Below are positions 32,792 to 40,846 of a stretch of DNA of 64,000 nucleotides, one piece after another; the stretch's first letter is position 1, and each line of letters begins with the position of its first letter. The translations under genes and the position numbers were made by a program. Below the pieces are notes generated by a model that was given only the letters and a program-made list of their open reading frames with translations, searched no databases and was not told the origin of the DNA. The stretch spans positions 62,001 to 126,000 of the forward strand of contig NZ_JAIRBA010000004.1 in NCBI RefSeq assembly GCF_022008365.1, given 5' to 3'. This stretch comes from Aequorivita vitellina (lineage in GTDB: Bacteria > Bacteroidota > Bacteroidia > Flavobacteriales > Flavobacteriaceae).

Positions 32792-32822
32792 AAAACCCTT
32801 GCAATTTTGTGAGGGTTTTTTT
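32792..32822 (+). terminator. Intrinsic terminator of ahcY
   Basis: The stem pairs AAAACCCT with AGGGTTTT and is followed by a run of T. It marks the left edge of the restriction island. Confidence 0.8.
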
Positions 32823-32880
32823 GGTGAATAAATTTCGAATATTTTTATTTCAATCTGTTTATAAATTAGAAATTATAATT

Positions 32881-32888
32881 TAAATTTG
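32881..32888 (+). promoter_or_regulatory. -7 box of the methyltransferase gene
   Basis: TAAATTTG fits the consensus. A TTT (32858-32860) rather than TTG lies 20 nt upstream, so the -33 element is imperfect. The methyltransferase ATG is 24 nt downstream of the box. Confidence 0.55.
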
Positions 32889-32889
32889 T

Positions 32890-32905
32890 AACCATATATA
32901 AGGTT
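32890..32905. promoter_or_regulatory. 16-bp palindrome, candidate autoregulatory operator
   Basis: AACCATATATAAGGTT matches its own reverse complement at 14 of 16 positions. It starts 2 nt after the -7 box and ends 7 nt before the methyltransferase ATG, on the expected transcription start. The methyltransferase carries an N-terminal helix-turn-helix, making it the obvious candidate ligand. Confidence 0.5.
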
Positions 32906-32912
32906 GTGCAAC

Positions 32913-34181
32913 ATGGTTATCAAAGAATATTATTCACTTTCTGAAGCATCAGAAATTTTAGGCAAAAACCCAGAAACCCTTCGTAGATGGGATAATGATG
33001 GCAAACTCGCAGCTGTTCGAGAGCCTATGAGTAACTATAGAGTCTACAAAAAAGAACAATTGGAGATATTTCCAGAGTTCAAATCGTATTTCGATAAGCT
33101 CGATGACGGCAACTTTGTTGAACCATTAAAAGAATATTCTGTTTTGGAACTTTTTGCCGGTGCTGGTGGTCTTGCCATTGGTATGGAACAAGCTGGACTA
33201 AGATGCAAAGCTTTAAATGAAATTGACAAATGGGCTTGTCAAACATTGCGCGAAAACCGTCCGAACTGGAATGTGTTAGAAGGCGATATCCAAGAAATTG
33301 ATTTTACCGAATTCAAAAACAATATTGACGTGGTTACGGGAGGGTTTCCTTGCCAAGCCTTTAGTTACGCAGGAAAAAAATTAGGATTGGAAGATGCACG
33401 AGGCACACTTTTTTATGAATTTGCTCGAGTCGTACAAGAAACAAGGCCAAAGATTTGTATAGGCGAAAATGTCCGTGGACTTTTAAGTCACGACAATGGA
33501 AAAACTTTGGAAGGTATGATTTCCATATTAGATGAAATTGGTTATAATGTTGTATTACCAGTTAGAGTTTTAAAAGCGATAAATTATAATGTTCCCCAAA
33601 AGCGCGAAAGGTTAATTTTAGTTGGAATACGAAAGGATATCAATGCTGAATACAAATATCCAAAACCCTATTCCGAAATCTATAATTTAAAGGATGCCTT
33701 AAAAAAAGGCAAGTTATTTGACTCAAACGTTCCAAAATCTCAAGGCGCTAAATATCCACAACATAAAAAAGATGTTCTCGATTTAGTTCCACCAAAAGGT
33801 TACTGGAGAGATTTACCTTTGGATATTCAGAAAGAATATATGCAGAAAAGTTTTTTTTTAGGAGGAGGAAAAACTGGAATGGCAAGAAGAATTGGCTGGG
33901 ATGAACCGTGTTTGACTTTAACTTGTAGCCCTGCGCAAAAACAAACGGAACGTTGTCATCCAGATGAAACGAGACCTTTTACAGTTCGAGAGTATGCCCG
34001 AATTCAAACTTTTCCCGATGATTGGGAGTTTAAAGGTTCTATATCGCAGCAGTATAAGCAAATTGGAAATGCAGTACCTGTAAATTTGGCCAAGGAAATT
34101 GGGTATTCTTTGGTGCGGTTTTTAAATAATATTCATTTGACTGAAAAAATAAAAATTAGTGCAGAAGTCGAAACGATTTAA
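32913..34181 (+). CDS. DNA cytosine-5 methyltransferase with N-terminal MerR/excisionase-type HTH
   Basis: The 422-residue protein begins with a MerR-like helix-turn-helix (YYSLSEASEILGKNPETLRRWDNDGKLAAVR, about 4-35). The C5-methyltransferase domain follows: motif I VLELFAGAGGLAIGMEQAGL, motif IV with catalytic Cys GGFPCQAFSYAG, motif VI GENVRGL, motif VIII PQKRERLILVGIR, motif IX RPFTVREYARIQTFP and motif X QIGNAVPVNLAKEIG. The target-recognition region is short (about 225-330). Paired with an Eco47II-like endonuclease, so GGNCC or GGWCC is the guessed target. I use the ATG at 32913 rather than the TTG at 32904. Its end abuts the endonuclease end. Confidence 0.93.
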   Translation: MVIKEYYSLSEASEILGKNPETLRRWDNDGKLAAVREPMSNYRVYKKEQLEIFPEFKSYFDKLDDGNFVEPLKEYSVLELFAGAGGLAIGMEQAGLRCKALNEIDKWACQTLRENRPNWNVLEGDIQEIDFTEFKNNIDVVTGGFPCQAFSYAGKKLGLEDARGTLFYEFARVVQETRPKICIGENVRGLLSHDNGKTLEGMISILDEIGYNVVLPVRVLKAINYNVPQKRERLILVGIRKDINAEYKYPKPYSEIYNLKDALKKGKLFDSNVPKSQGAKYPQHKKDVLDLVPPKGYWRDLPLDIQKEYMQKSFFLGGGKTGMARRIGWDEPCLTLTCSPAQKQTERCHPDETRPFTVREYARIQTFPDDWEFKGSISQQYKQIGNAVPVNLAKEIGYSLVRFLNNIHLTEKIKISAEVETI

Positions 34182-34964
34182 TTATTTTAATCTATCAAAG
34201 CCTTTATAGTAAAGAAAGTTTTCAAACGTAATTTCATCTAAAATCGTTCTATTATTATCTTTTGCACTTTTGGATATTTCTGAAAGAATATTGTTCTCAT
34301 TTAATTTTTCTTCAGAAACGCTTTTTAAAAAATCATTTATGGCGTTAGGAAGAGATTTATATAGATAAAATAATGCCTTTTTCTTTCCTGTAACCAAAGT
34401 ATAAAATTGGTCACCAGAAATTATATAAACCCTGCTATGGCTGTATTCCTTTCCATTTATAATTGCCTCCCATTTTTTGCAAAAACTTTTCTTTGCCAAT
34501 ATCTGCACCAAATAACACTTTGAATTTTTATTGTCATTAGCGAATCTTGCGAGCTTTTGAAACGCACTTTCGGCAGAACTGCTGTTCATTGTGTTATGCT
34601 TATTTTTGATTTCTGCAAAAAGTGAATCATCGTTCGCTTTTAAATCATATCCAAGGAATCTGCCACTATTAAAACCTTCAATCCCGCCCAAAACCTCTTC
34701 GTGAAATGTGCCGATTGCATTATTTACGGATTTATCAATTTGTCTTGACAGTTCAAGCTTTATAAGCTCTTCTTCAGAAAGCTGATTAAATCTTGAATCA
34801 AAAGTTAGCTTAAAAATATCAACTTTATTTTTATAAAATTTCTTTTTGGTAAACTCTCTTTTAGCCGATAAATATGAATTGTGTAAATTAGAAATACATT
34901 TTAACAAGTGTTCGTCACTTACAAAATCTATGTATTTGTTTTCTGATTGGCCAAGATTATTCAT
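34182..34964 (-). CDS. Type II restriction endonuclease, Eco47II-like
   Basis: The 260-residue protein contains IGTFHEEVLGGIEGF (near 83) and a PD-(D/E)XK-like core GYDLKANDDSLFAEIKNKHNTMNSSSAESAFQKL (near 105-140), with Asp in GYDLK and the E-x-K pair in AEIKNKHN. These are the hallmarks I recall for the Eco47II/Sau96I family, cutting GGWCC or GGNCC. No break is seen, so it looks functional. It converges on the methyltransferase with no spacer and diverges from vsr. The start could be 34976 or 34964; I use 34964 (MNNLGQSENKYIDF). Confidence 0.82.
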   Translation of the reverse strand: MNNLGQSENKYIDFVSDEHLLKCISNLHNSYLSAKREFTKKKFYKNKVDIFKLTFDSRFNQLSEEELIKLELSRQIDKSVNNAIGTFHEEVLGGIEGFNSGRFLGYDLKANDDSLFAEIKNKHNTMNSSSAESAFQKLARFANDNKNSKCYLVQILAKKSFCKKWEAIINGKEYSHSRVYIISGDQFYTLVTGKKKALFYLYKSLPNAINDFLKSVSEEKLNENNILSEISKSAKDNNRTILDEITFENFLYYKGFDRLK

Positions 34965-34981
34965 AATTTGTATCAATTGCT

Positions 34982-35461
34982 ATGAATTACGAAGATAACA
35001 AAATAAAAGTCCCGCGTTTCAATGAAGAGTCCGGCTTCTACACCACAAAAATGCGCTCAAAAATGATGAGCAAAATCCGTGGAAAGAATACCAAGCCAGA
35101 ATTACTTTTTAGGAAAGCACTGTGGAAAAAAGGTGTTCGCTATCGTGTAAATAGCAAAAAACTGCCTGGAAAACCTGATGTCTCAATTCAAAAATATAAA
35201 CTTGCTATATTTATTGACGGTGAATTTTGGCACGGTTACAATTGGCCCGAACGAAAAAAAACCTTAAGGAGAAATCGTGGTTTTTGGATACCAAAAATAG
35301 AACGTAATATGCAGCGCGATCGTGAAGTAAATAGGCAGCTTGAAGAAATGGAATATACCGTCTTCCGTTTTTGGAGTAACGAAATAAAGACTAACTTGAA
35401 CAAATGTATCAACGATATTTTAGTTTATATTAATACAGGTCAAAATGATTATACCATCTAA
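34982..35461 (+). CDS. vsr: Very-short-patch repair endonuclease Vsr
   Basis: The 159-residue protein has the Vsr core: MRSKMMSKIRGKNTKPELLFRKALW, LPGKPDVSIQKYKLAIFIDGEFWHGYNW, FWIPKIERNMQRDREVNRQLEEM and VFRFWSNEI. Vsr nicks at T:G mismatches formed when 5-methylcytosine deaminates, limiting mutation at sites methylated by the neighbouring enzyme. Its last six codons (NDYTI then stop) are read from the 5' end of the next gene, which it overlaps by 17 nt in another frame. Confidence 0.94.
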   Translation: MNYEDNKIKVPRFNEESGFYTTKMRSKMMSKIRGKNTKPELLFRKALWKKGVRYRVNSKKLPGKPDVSIQKYKLAIFIDGEFWHGYNWPERKKTLRRNRGFWIPKIERNMQRDREVNRQLEEMEYTVFRFWSNEIKTNLNKCINDILVYINTGQNDYTI

Positions 35462-36587
35462 ACTCCCAAACATATCAACCTCCATATTTTCAGTGATGGG
35501 CCAAATGGCGGCTGAGTACGAAGCCATCAACCTTTCACAAGGATTTCCAAACTTCCCCAGCGATCCCGCTTTAAATGCTTTGGTGGATCAAGCTATGCGC
35601 GATGGGTTTAATCAATATGCCCCGATGCAGGGTGATTTTGAATTGCGAATGGAGATTTCAAAAAAGATTGAAAACCTTTACCAGCATTTTTACAACCCCG
35701 AAACTGAAATCACAATAACGGCCGGAGCAACACAAGCTATTTTTACAATTATTGCCGCCACAATTAGCAAAGGCGATGAAGTAATTATTTTTACCCCAGC
35801 TTACGATTGTTATGCGCCAACCGTGCAATTATTTGGTGGGAAAATTGTTCCTATTCAGCTCAAACCGCCGTCTTACGGGGTGGACTGGAAAGAAGTAAGC
35901 GATAAAATTTCTTCAAAAACAAAAATGATAATCATTAACAGTCCGCACAACCCCAGTGGAATGCTATTTTCTGAAGAAGATATGCTGGAGTTGCAGCGTT
36001 TAGCCGAAAAGAATGACCTACTAGTTTTAAGCGATGAAGTTTACGAACACATAATTTTTGACGGTAATGTGCATCAAAGTGCCTCAAAATTTGACGCTTT
36101 GGCGAACCGCAGCTTTATCACCGCTTCCTTCGGAAAAACATTTCACAATACGGGCTGGAAAATGGGCTATTGCGCTGCACCGGAATATTTAATGAAAGAG
36201 TTTCAAAAGGTGCATCAGTTTGTTGTTTTTTGTGTGAATCATCCCATTCAAAAAGCACTGGCAACCTATCTAAAAGATGCAAATCACTATTTAAAACTTT
36301 CAGATTTTTATCAGCAAAAGCGCGATTTCTTTTTGCATTTAATGGAAGGATCAAACTTTAAAATAATTCCTTCAAAAGGTACGTATTTTCAGATGCTGGA
36401 TTTTTCTGAAATTTCAACTGAAAACGATATTGCTTTTGCAGAAAGACTTACAAAAGAATTGAAAATTGCCACCATTCCAACTTCGGTTTTTAATGAAGGC
36501 AAAAAAGATTTTAAGCAGATTCGCGTTTGCTTTGCCAAAACAGACGAAACGCTTGCGGAAGCAGCAAAAATTCTTAGCGAATTATAA
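35445..36587 (+). CDS. Methionine aminotransferase (glutamine transaminase K / YbdL-like)
   Basis: The PLP enzyme of fold type I has 380 residues with INLSQGFPNFPSDP, ITAGATQAIFTIIAA, NSPHNPSGMLF, LSDEVYEHIIFDG and the PLP lysine in TASFGKTFHNTGWKMGY. YbdL-type enzymes transaminate methionine and related amino acids, often with 2-oxo-4-methylthiobutyrate and glutamine. The next gene is an omega-amidase-like hydrolase, which would consume the 2-oxoglutaramate formed when glutamine is donor. The first codons overlap the vsr 3' end. Confidence 0.9.
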   Translation: MIIPSKLPNISTSIFSVMGQMAAEYEAINLSQGFPNFPSDPALNALVDQAMRDGFNQYAPMQGDFELRMEISKKIENLYQHFYNPETEITITAGATQAIFTIIAATISKGDEVIIFTPAYDCYAPTVQLFGGKIVPIQLKPPSYGVDWKEVSDKISSKTKMIIINSPHNPSGMLFSEEDMLELQRLAEKNDLLVLSDEVYEHIIFDGNVHQSASKFDALANRSFITASFGKTFHNTGWKMGYCAAPEYLMKEFQKVHQFVVFCVNHPIQKALATYLKDANHYLKLSDFYQQKRDFFLHLMEGSNFKIIPSKGTYFQMLDFSEISTENDIAFAERLTKELKIATIPTSVFNEGKKDFKQIRVCFAKTDETLAEAAKILSEL

Positions 36588-36636
36588 GCTTATTTTGTAT
36601 GTTGCTGTTAATTGGAAACCGTATTATTAAAAAAAA

Positions 36637-37416
36637 ATGAAAACCGATTTAAAAATAACAATTATTCAAAGTGAATTAGTTTGGGAGCGTGCAGAAGCCA
36701 ATAGAGAATTATTTTCAAAAAAATTCGAAACTATTGAAACGGAAACAGATTTAATTATTCTTCCCGAAATGTTCACCACCGGTTTTTCAATGAATGCCGA
36801 AAAACTGGCCGAGCCCAACAATGGCCAAACTTTAAACTGGATGATTGCTGAAGCTAAAAAGTATAACTGCGCCATTACAGGAAGTGTAATTATTTCAGAA
36901 AACAGTACGTTTTTCAATCGACTTTTCTTCGTTTTTCCCAATGGAGATTATAAAAAATACGACAAAAAACACACCTTCACTTTAGCCAAAGAAAACGAAA
37001 CCTATAGCGCAGGCACTGAACGACTAATTGTAGATTACAAAGGTTGGAAAATCTGCCCGTTAATATGTTACGACCTGCGTTTCCCAGTTTGGTCAAGAAA
37101 TACCGAATATTACGACCTTTTAATTTACGTTGCTAATTGGCCAAAAGTGAGAACCCTCGCGTGGGACACCCTGCTTCGCGCTCGCGCTATTGAAAACATG
37201 GCCTATTGCGTTGGTGTAAATCGTGTAGGTTTAGACGGGAACGAACACGAATACAGCGGACATTCTGCGGTTTATGATGTTATAGGGAAACAGGTTTCCA
37301 CCACCACCTTTGAAAACGAATTTCTTGAAACCGTTATTTTAGAAAAAGAACATATTGAAACCAACCGAAAAAAGTTTCGGTTTTTAAATGATAGCGACCA
37401 ATTTACTTTAAGGTAA
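36637..37416 (+). CDS. Omega-amidase-like nitrilase-superfamily hydrolase
   Basis: The 259-residue protein has the nitrilase catalytic triad: Glu in LIILPEMFTTGF (near 45), Lys in YDKKHTF (near 110) and Cys in ICPLICYDLRFPVWSR (near 146). It resembles YafV/Nit2, which hydrolyse 2-oxoglutaramate (the glutamine-derived ketoacid) to 2-oxoglutarate and ammonia. Co-transcribed with the YbdL-like aminotransferase, it would complete a methionine-regenerating glutaminase II pathway. Its end overlaps the converging Ig-like lipoprotein gene by 14 bp. Confidence 0.88.
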   Translation: MKTDLKITIIQSELVWERAEANRELFSKKFETIETETDLIILPEMFTTGFSMNAEKLAEPNNGQTLNWMIAEAKKYNCAITGSVIISENSTFFNRLFFVFPNGDYKKYDKKHTFTLAKENETYSAGTERLIVDYKGWKICPLICYDLRFPVWSRNTEYYDLLIYVANWPKVRTLAWDTLLRARAIENMAYCVGVNRVGLDGNEHEYSGHSAVYDVIGKQVSTTTFENEFLETVILEKEHIETNRKKFRFLNDSDQFTLR

Positions 37417-39007
37417 AAGTTTCGTTCAAGCTCCAATTGGCGCGGACTTCTATTTGTGAGGGATAGTAGATTATTTTTTCGGGCTGCATTCGGTTTAGAA
37501 AACTTCCTGTGTCCCATCTTCCGTTTTTGTTTTCGTCGTAAATTATGCGAAGGAAATATTTATCGGGCGAAAGAGCGTCGAAAAACACCGTTCTGTTTTC
37601 CGAAAGATATTCTTCTGCTACTACTTTGTACTTGCTGTCTAACATTTGCACGATAATTGGCAATTGCGCCACGTTTACCAACGTTAAGTTTAAAGTTCCG
37701 TATTCTGAGTTTAGACGGGTGTTAACATTGAATGAAATCGTATCGTTAGTTGCTGCGAAAAAATCTGTTAAAGCACCAGGCAATAGCATTATAGCATAGC
37801 TTTGATCTTCGTTCTTCGGAAAAAACAGTTCGGCCCAGTTGTATTTTTTATTCAGATTTACCGTAGGTTCTACCAAGGTTGAATCTTTAGACATTACTTC
37901 AAACTTTGAAGCATCAAAGGAAACGAGAGGCGTATTTGCCCGAAGTTTAAAAGTGTCTTTTAATTTTATAGTTCCAGTTTTTATCGCTGAAATATTTAAA
38001 GAATCTTTAAAAAGTTCACGCATCCGAACCGTAGCTGTATCAATTCTGTTGTTGTTGGCAATTTTAAAAACTAAGGAATCTACTTGTAAAGCGGGTTTAA
38101 ACCAATAGTGGAGTGTATCTTTTTTTTCATCTTTAAAAGCCGTGGAAGTATAGTCATCGGGCACATCAGAAAGTATTTCAATATTTAAACTATCGGCACG
38201 GCCTTCGTACCCAAAAACAATATGATTTTTCCCAATTTGAGTTGGACGAGCAAATTTATAATCGGGCGTTTCCTTAAACAGCGTCAAAGCGTACGTAGTA
38301 TCGGCAGGCAATGTGATTAGCTCTTTTACAAAACCTATTTTATCGTTTTTTGGCTGAAAAATGTAATCGTTATTTTTTTCTTTCAACGCCATAAGCAAAT
38401 ACGTTCCTTCCTTTAAATTACTCAACTCAAAAGTTCCGGTGCTGTCCTTGGTAACCGTTATATAAGTTGGCTTTTCAAAATATACAATTGAATCTGTATA
38501 AGTTTCGTTGGCTTCGTAAAGCATTACAGTAGTAGGAATCTCAGGAGAAATTAGCTGTGCATCCTTCACTGTTCCAGTTACTTTTAAGCTATCAATATAG
38601 CTCCCTGTAGAAAAAACATATTTAAAATAGTCGAATTTATTTTCTTCATTATTATCCACAATACTATTTCCGAAATTGAAGGAATACGTGGTGTTTGGTT
38701 TTAACGTATCGCGGATTTTTATTTTCAAGCTTTTTGAAGTGCTCAACGGTGTAATTACAGGTGCGAATTGCATTGGTGGCGAAATGATGAGCTCTTTAGC
38801 TATTTCTTTCAGTTTTATATATTCATCAAACCTAATTTCAATCTCACTGCCAGTAAAATTAGTGGTATAGTTTTCGGGAATACTACGCACTATTACTGGG
38901 GGTATGGTATCACGCGGGCCACCTGTTGGCGAGCCTTTTTTTGCGCAGTCCACAAAAGAGAGTAAGAATAAAAAGGCGATAGGAATGTAAAGCAGGCGAT
39001 GTTTCAC
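37403..39007 (-). CDS. Ig-like (Big_5/SbsA-type) domain lipoprotein
   Basis: The 534-residue protein has a lipoprotein signal (lipobox near FVDC, Cys 21) and then a Big_5/SbsA Ig-like domain (PPVIVRSIPENYTTNFTGSEIEIRFDEYIKL ... LKPNTTYSFNFGNSIVD). Several beta-rich segments follow to the C-terminus. This type is common in Flavobacteriia near comF-like genes. A surface or periplasmic role is likely, but no enzymatic motif is seen. Confidence 0.8.
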   Translation of the reverse strand: MKHRLLYIPIAFLFLLSFVDCAKKGSPTGGPRDTIPPVIVRSIPENYTTNFTGSEIEIRFDEYIKLKEIAKELIISPPMQFAPVITPLSTSKSLKIKIRDTLKPNTTYSFNFGNSIVDNNEENKFDYFKYVFSTGSYIDSLKVTGTVKDAQLISPEIPTTVMLYEANETYTDSIVYFEKPTYITVTKDSTGTFELSNLKEGTYLLMALKEKNNDYIFQPKNDKIGFVKELITLPADTTYALTLFKETPDYKFARPTQIGKNHIVFGYEGRADSLNIEILSDVPDDYTSTAFKDEKKDTLHYWFKPALQVDSLVFKIANNNRIDTATVRMRELFKDSLNISAIKTGTIKLKDTFKLRANTPLVSFDASKFEVMSKDSTLVEPTVNLNKKYNWAELFFPKNEDQSYAIMLLPGALTDFFAATNDTISFNVNTRLNSEYGTLNLTLVNVAQLPIIVQMLDSKYKVVAEEYLSENRTVFFDALSPDKYFLRIIYDENKNGRWDTGSFLNRMQPEKIIYYPSQIEVRANWSLNETFTLK

Positions 39008-39087
39008 TTAACGTTTTTTAAAATTATTACACGCGGGGTTGTGGCTTCAAAATTAAACAATAACTAGCAACAATGCGCAATTTACTT

Positions 39088-39750
39088 TTAGGCCGTGGCA
39101 ATTGTGGCAATACTAATACTTACATTTTTTGCTTTTAATAGTTGAAGGGCGCATTTTTCTAAGGTAGCTCCTGTGGTAATAATATCGTCTACCAGTAAAA
39201 TGTGTTTGTTTGCAATCGTTTGTAAATTTTGGGTTGTAAAAACTTCTTCGGTTTCAAAACGGAGGATTCGCGTTTTAAAAACCTGCGAGCCCGATTTTGA
39301 AATTTTAATTAAAACATCATCGCGATAGGGAATGTTCAGGGCTCTCGCTATTTCTTTTCCAAAACCTTCCACTTGGTTGTAGCCTCGTTTTTTCAACTTT
39401 TGTTTGTGGAGTGGCACAGGAATAACAACATCTACGTTTTTATATGAAGCTATTTCTGCTAATTCGGCTCCCAACCATTTCCCAAAAAAATTGCTGATTT
39501 CACTTCTTCCACGGTATTTTAGGTTGTGAAGCAATTCTTGCGTAAGCCCTCTTTTTTGAAAATAAACAATTGCCGTGGCGTTTTTCACAATAAATCTGCC
39601 GTAAAATTTATCTTTTAACAAACTACTGCCCGTTTTATGAAAACCAGCCAATGGCAAAGAGTGAATACATTCTAAGCACAATACTTCTTCCCCCTTCAAT
39701 AACAGCTGCTTACAACCCACACAAACTTTCGGAAAAAGAAGATTTAACAT
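39088..39750 (-). CDS. ComF family phosphoribosyltransferase-like protein
   Basis: The 220-residue protein has a zinc-ribbon start (FPKVCVGCKQLL ... VLCLECIHSLPL, two CxxC pairs) and a phosphoribosyltransferase domain with the PRPP-binding motif HILLVDDIITTGATLEKCA near residue 180. ComF proteins are needed for DNA uptake in competent bacteria and probably for single-strand DNA handling. No other competence genes are adjacent. Confidence 0.9.
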   Translation of the reverse strand: MLNLLFPKVCVGCKQLLLKGEEVLCLECIHSLPLAGFHKTGSSLLKDKFYGRFIVKNATAIVYFQKRGLTQELLHNLKYRGRSEISNFFGKWLGAELAEIASYKNVDVVIPVPLHKQKLKKRGYNQVEGFGKEIARALNIPYRDDVLIKISKSGSQVFKTRILRFETEEVFTTQNLQTIANKHILLVDDIITTGATLEKCALQLLKAKNVSISIATIATA

Positions 39751-39833
39751 ATTTTAAGAATTTTTATCATTTCGTAAACGTTAGATGAAGAATTAGCTCC
39801 CTACATTTACCGACTTAACTTAACTTATTAATT

Positions 39834-40718
39834 ATGACTGGGAACGAAAATAATAGTGGTAAATTTAAGATACTCATTGGGGTACTCTCTGTTTTACTTA
39901 TTGCCCTTGCTGTATATACGGTCACCTTATTTAACGATAGTAAAAGTACAATATCAAATCTTGAAGTACAAAAAGCAGATATTGAACAAGAACTGGAAGG
40001 CCTTATTGCAAATTACGATGAAGTAATAAAAGATAACGAGCTAAAAGACAAAGATTTACTAGCTGCACGCGAAAGAATTACAGTGCTGTTAGATTCGGTA
40101 AAAGATGCAAAAGCAAACTTAGCTTTAATTGATAGATATAAAATTGAAATTGGCAAACTTAAACGAGAACGCATTCAATTATTTAAACGTGCTGACAGTT
40201 TGATTGCGGCTAATAAACAATTGGCGATGGAGCGCGATAGCACTTCTACCGAGCTAGAAAATACCCGTATGGTTGTTGATTCTGTAAACCAAGAAAATAT
40301 AGCGATGAACGAAACTATTAAAAAAGGTTCTATCGTTAAAGCAACAGATTTACGCGGTGAAGCGGTAATTATTAGAAATAGCGGAAAAGTTGTAGATACA
40401 AAACGCGCAAGCCGTGCCGATAAAATTAGAGCTTGTTTCACTTTAGCACCTAATGCCATTGCGCAAAAGGGCGACAGAACGCTTTACGTGCAAGTTATTA
40501 ACCCACGAAATAAAATGATGGGTGACGATGCGGTAAAACAATTTGAAGAAAAAAATATAAACTACAGTAGTTCTACAAACGTATTTTACGAAAACGATGA
40601 ATTAGACGTATGTATTTTGGTGAATTCTGCCGAAGTTGACCTAATTGAAGGCCGTTACACCATCAATCTTTTTGACGGGCCAAGCCTTATTGCAACTACT
40701 TATATGCAGCTGAAATAA
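39834..40718 (+). CDS. Membrane-anchored coiled-coil protein of unknown function
   Basis: The 294-residue protein has one N-terminal membrane helix (FKILIGVLSVLLIALAVYTVTLF, about 11-33) and a long coiled coil (about 37-170, rich in Glu/Lys/Leu). A C-terminal beta-rich domain contains RIRACFTLAPNAIAQKGDRTLYVQVINPR. Family members are often labelled chromosome partitioning protein, but I see no P-loop or ParA motif. An envelope or structural role is inferred from layout only. A terminator follows. Confidence 0.55.
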   Translation: MTGNENNSGKFKILIGVLSVLLIALAVYTVTLFNDSKSTISNLEVQKADIEQELEGLIANYDEVIKDNELKDKDLLAARERITVLLDSVKDAKANLALIDRYKIEIGKLKRERIQLFKRADSLIAANKQLAMERDSTSTELENTRMVVDSVNQENIAMNETIKKGSIVKATDLRGEAVIIRNSGKVVDTKRASRADKIRACFTLAPNAIAQKGDRTLYVQVINPRNKMMGDDAVKQFEEKNINYSSSTNVFYENDELDVCILVNSAEVDLIEGRYTINLFDGPSLIATTYMQLK

Positions 40719-40743
40719 AATACAATTAGCTTCCTTTATATAA

Positions 40744-40794
40744 ATAAATAACCTCAAAAATCAACTTTGATATTTGGGGTTATTTATTTTTTGT
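40744..40794 (+). terminator. Intrinsic terminator after the coiled-coil gene
   Basis: The 15-bp stem (one G-T pair) runs 40744-40758 with 40773-40787, followed by a T tract. Confidence 0.85.
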
Positions 40795-40811
40795 AAATTT
40801 CAATTCACTAC

Positions 40812-40842
40812 TTGGGTTCTGGAGGGCTTTTTCCTATTTTTG
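40812..40842 (+). promoter_or_regulatory. glyS promoter
   Basis: TTG at 40812-40814, a 20-nt spacer and TATTTTTG at 40835-40842 fit the Bacteroidota consensus well. The glyS ATG is only four nucleotides after the box, so the message would be leaderless or nearly so. Confidence 0.75.
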
Positions 40843-40846
40843 CGCC

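Noticed and set aside
32890-32905. Reading the palindrome as a terminator or REP element
   Set aside because: It has no T tract and is unlike repeat families A-C; its position on the transcription start fits an operator better.
39834-40718. Chromosome-partitioning ParA assignment
   Set aside because: No Walker A or ParA motif is visible; only a membrane anchor, coiled coil and C-terminal domain are seen.
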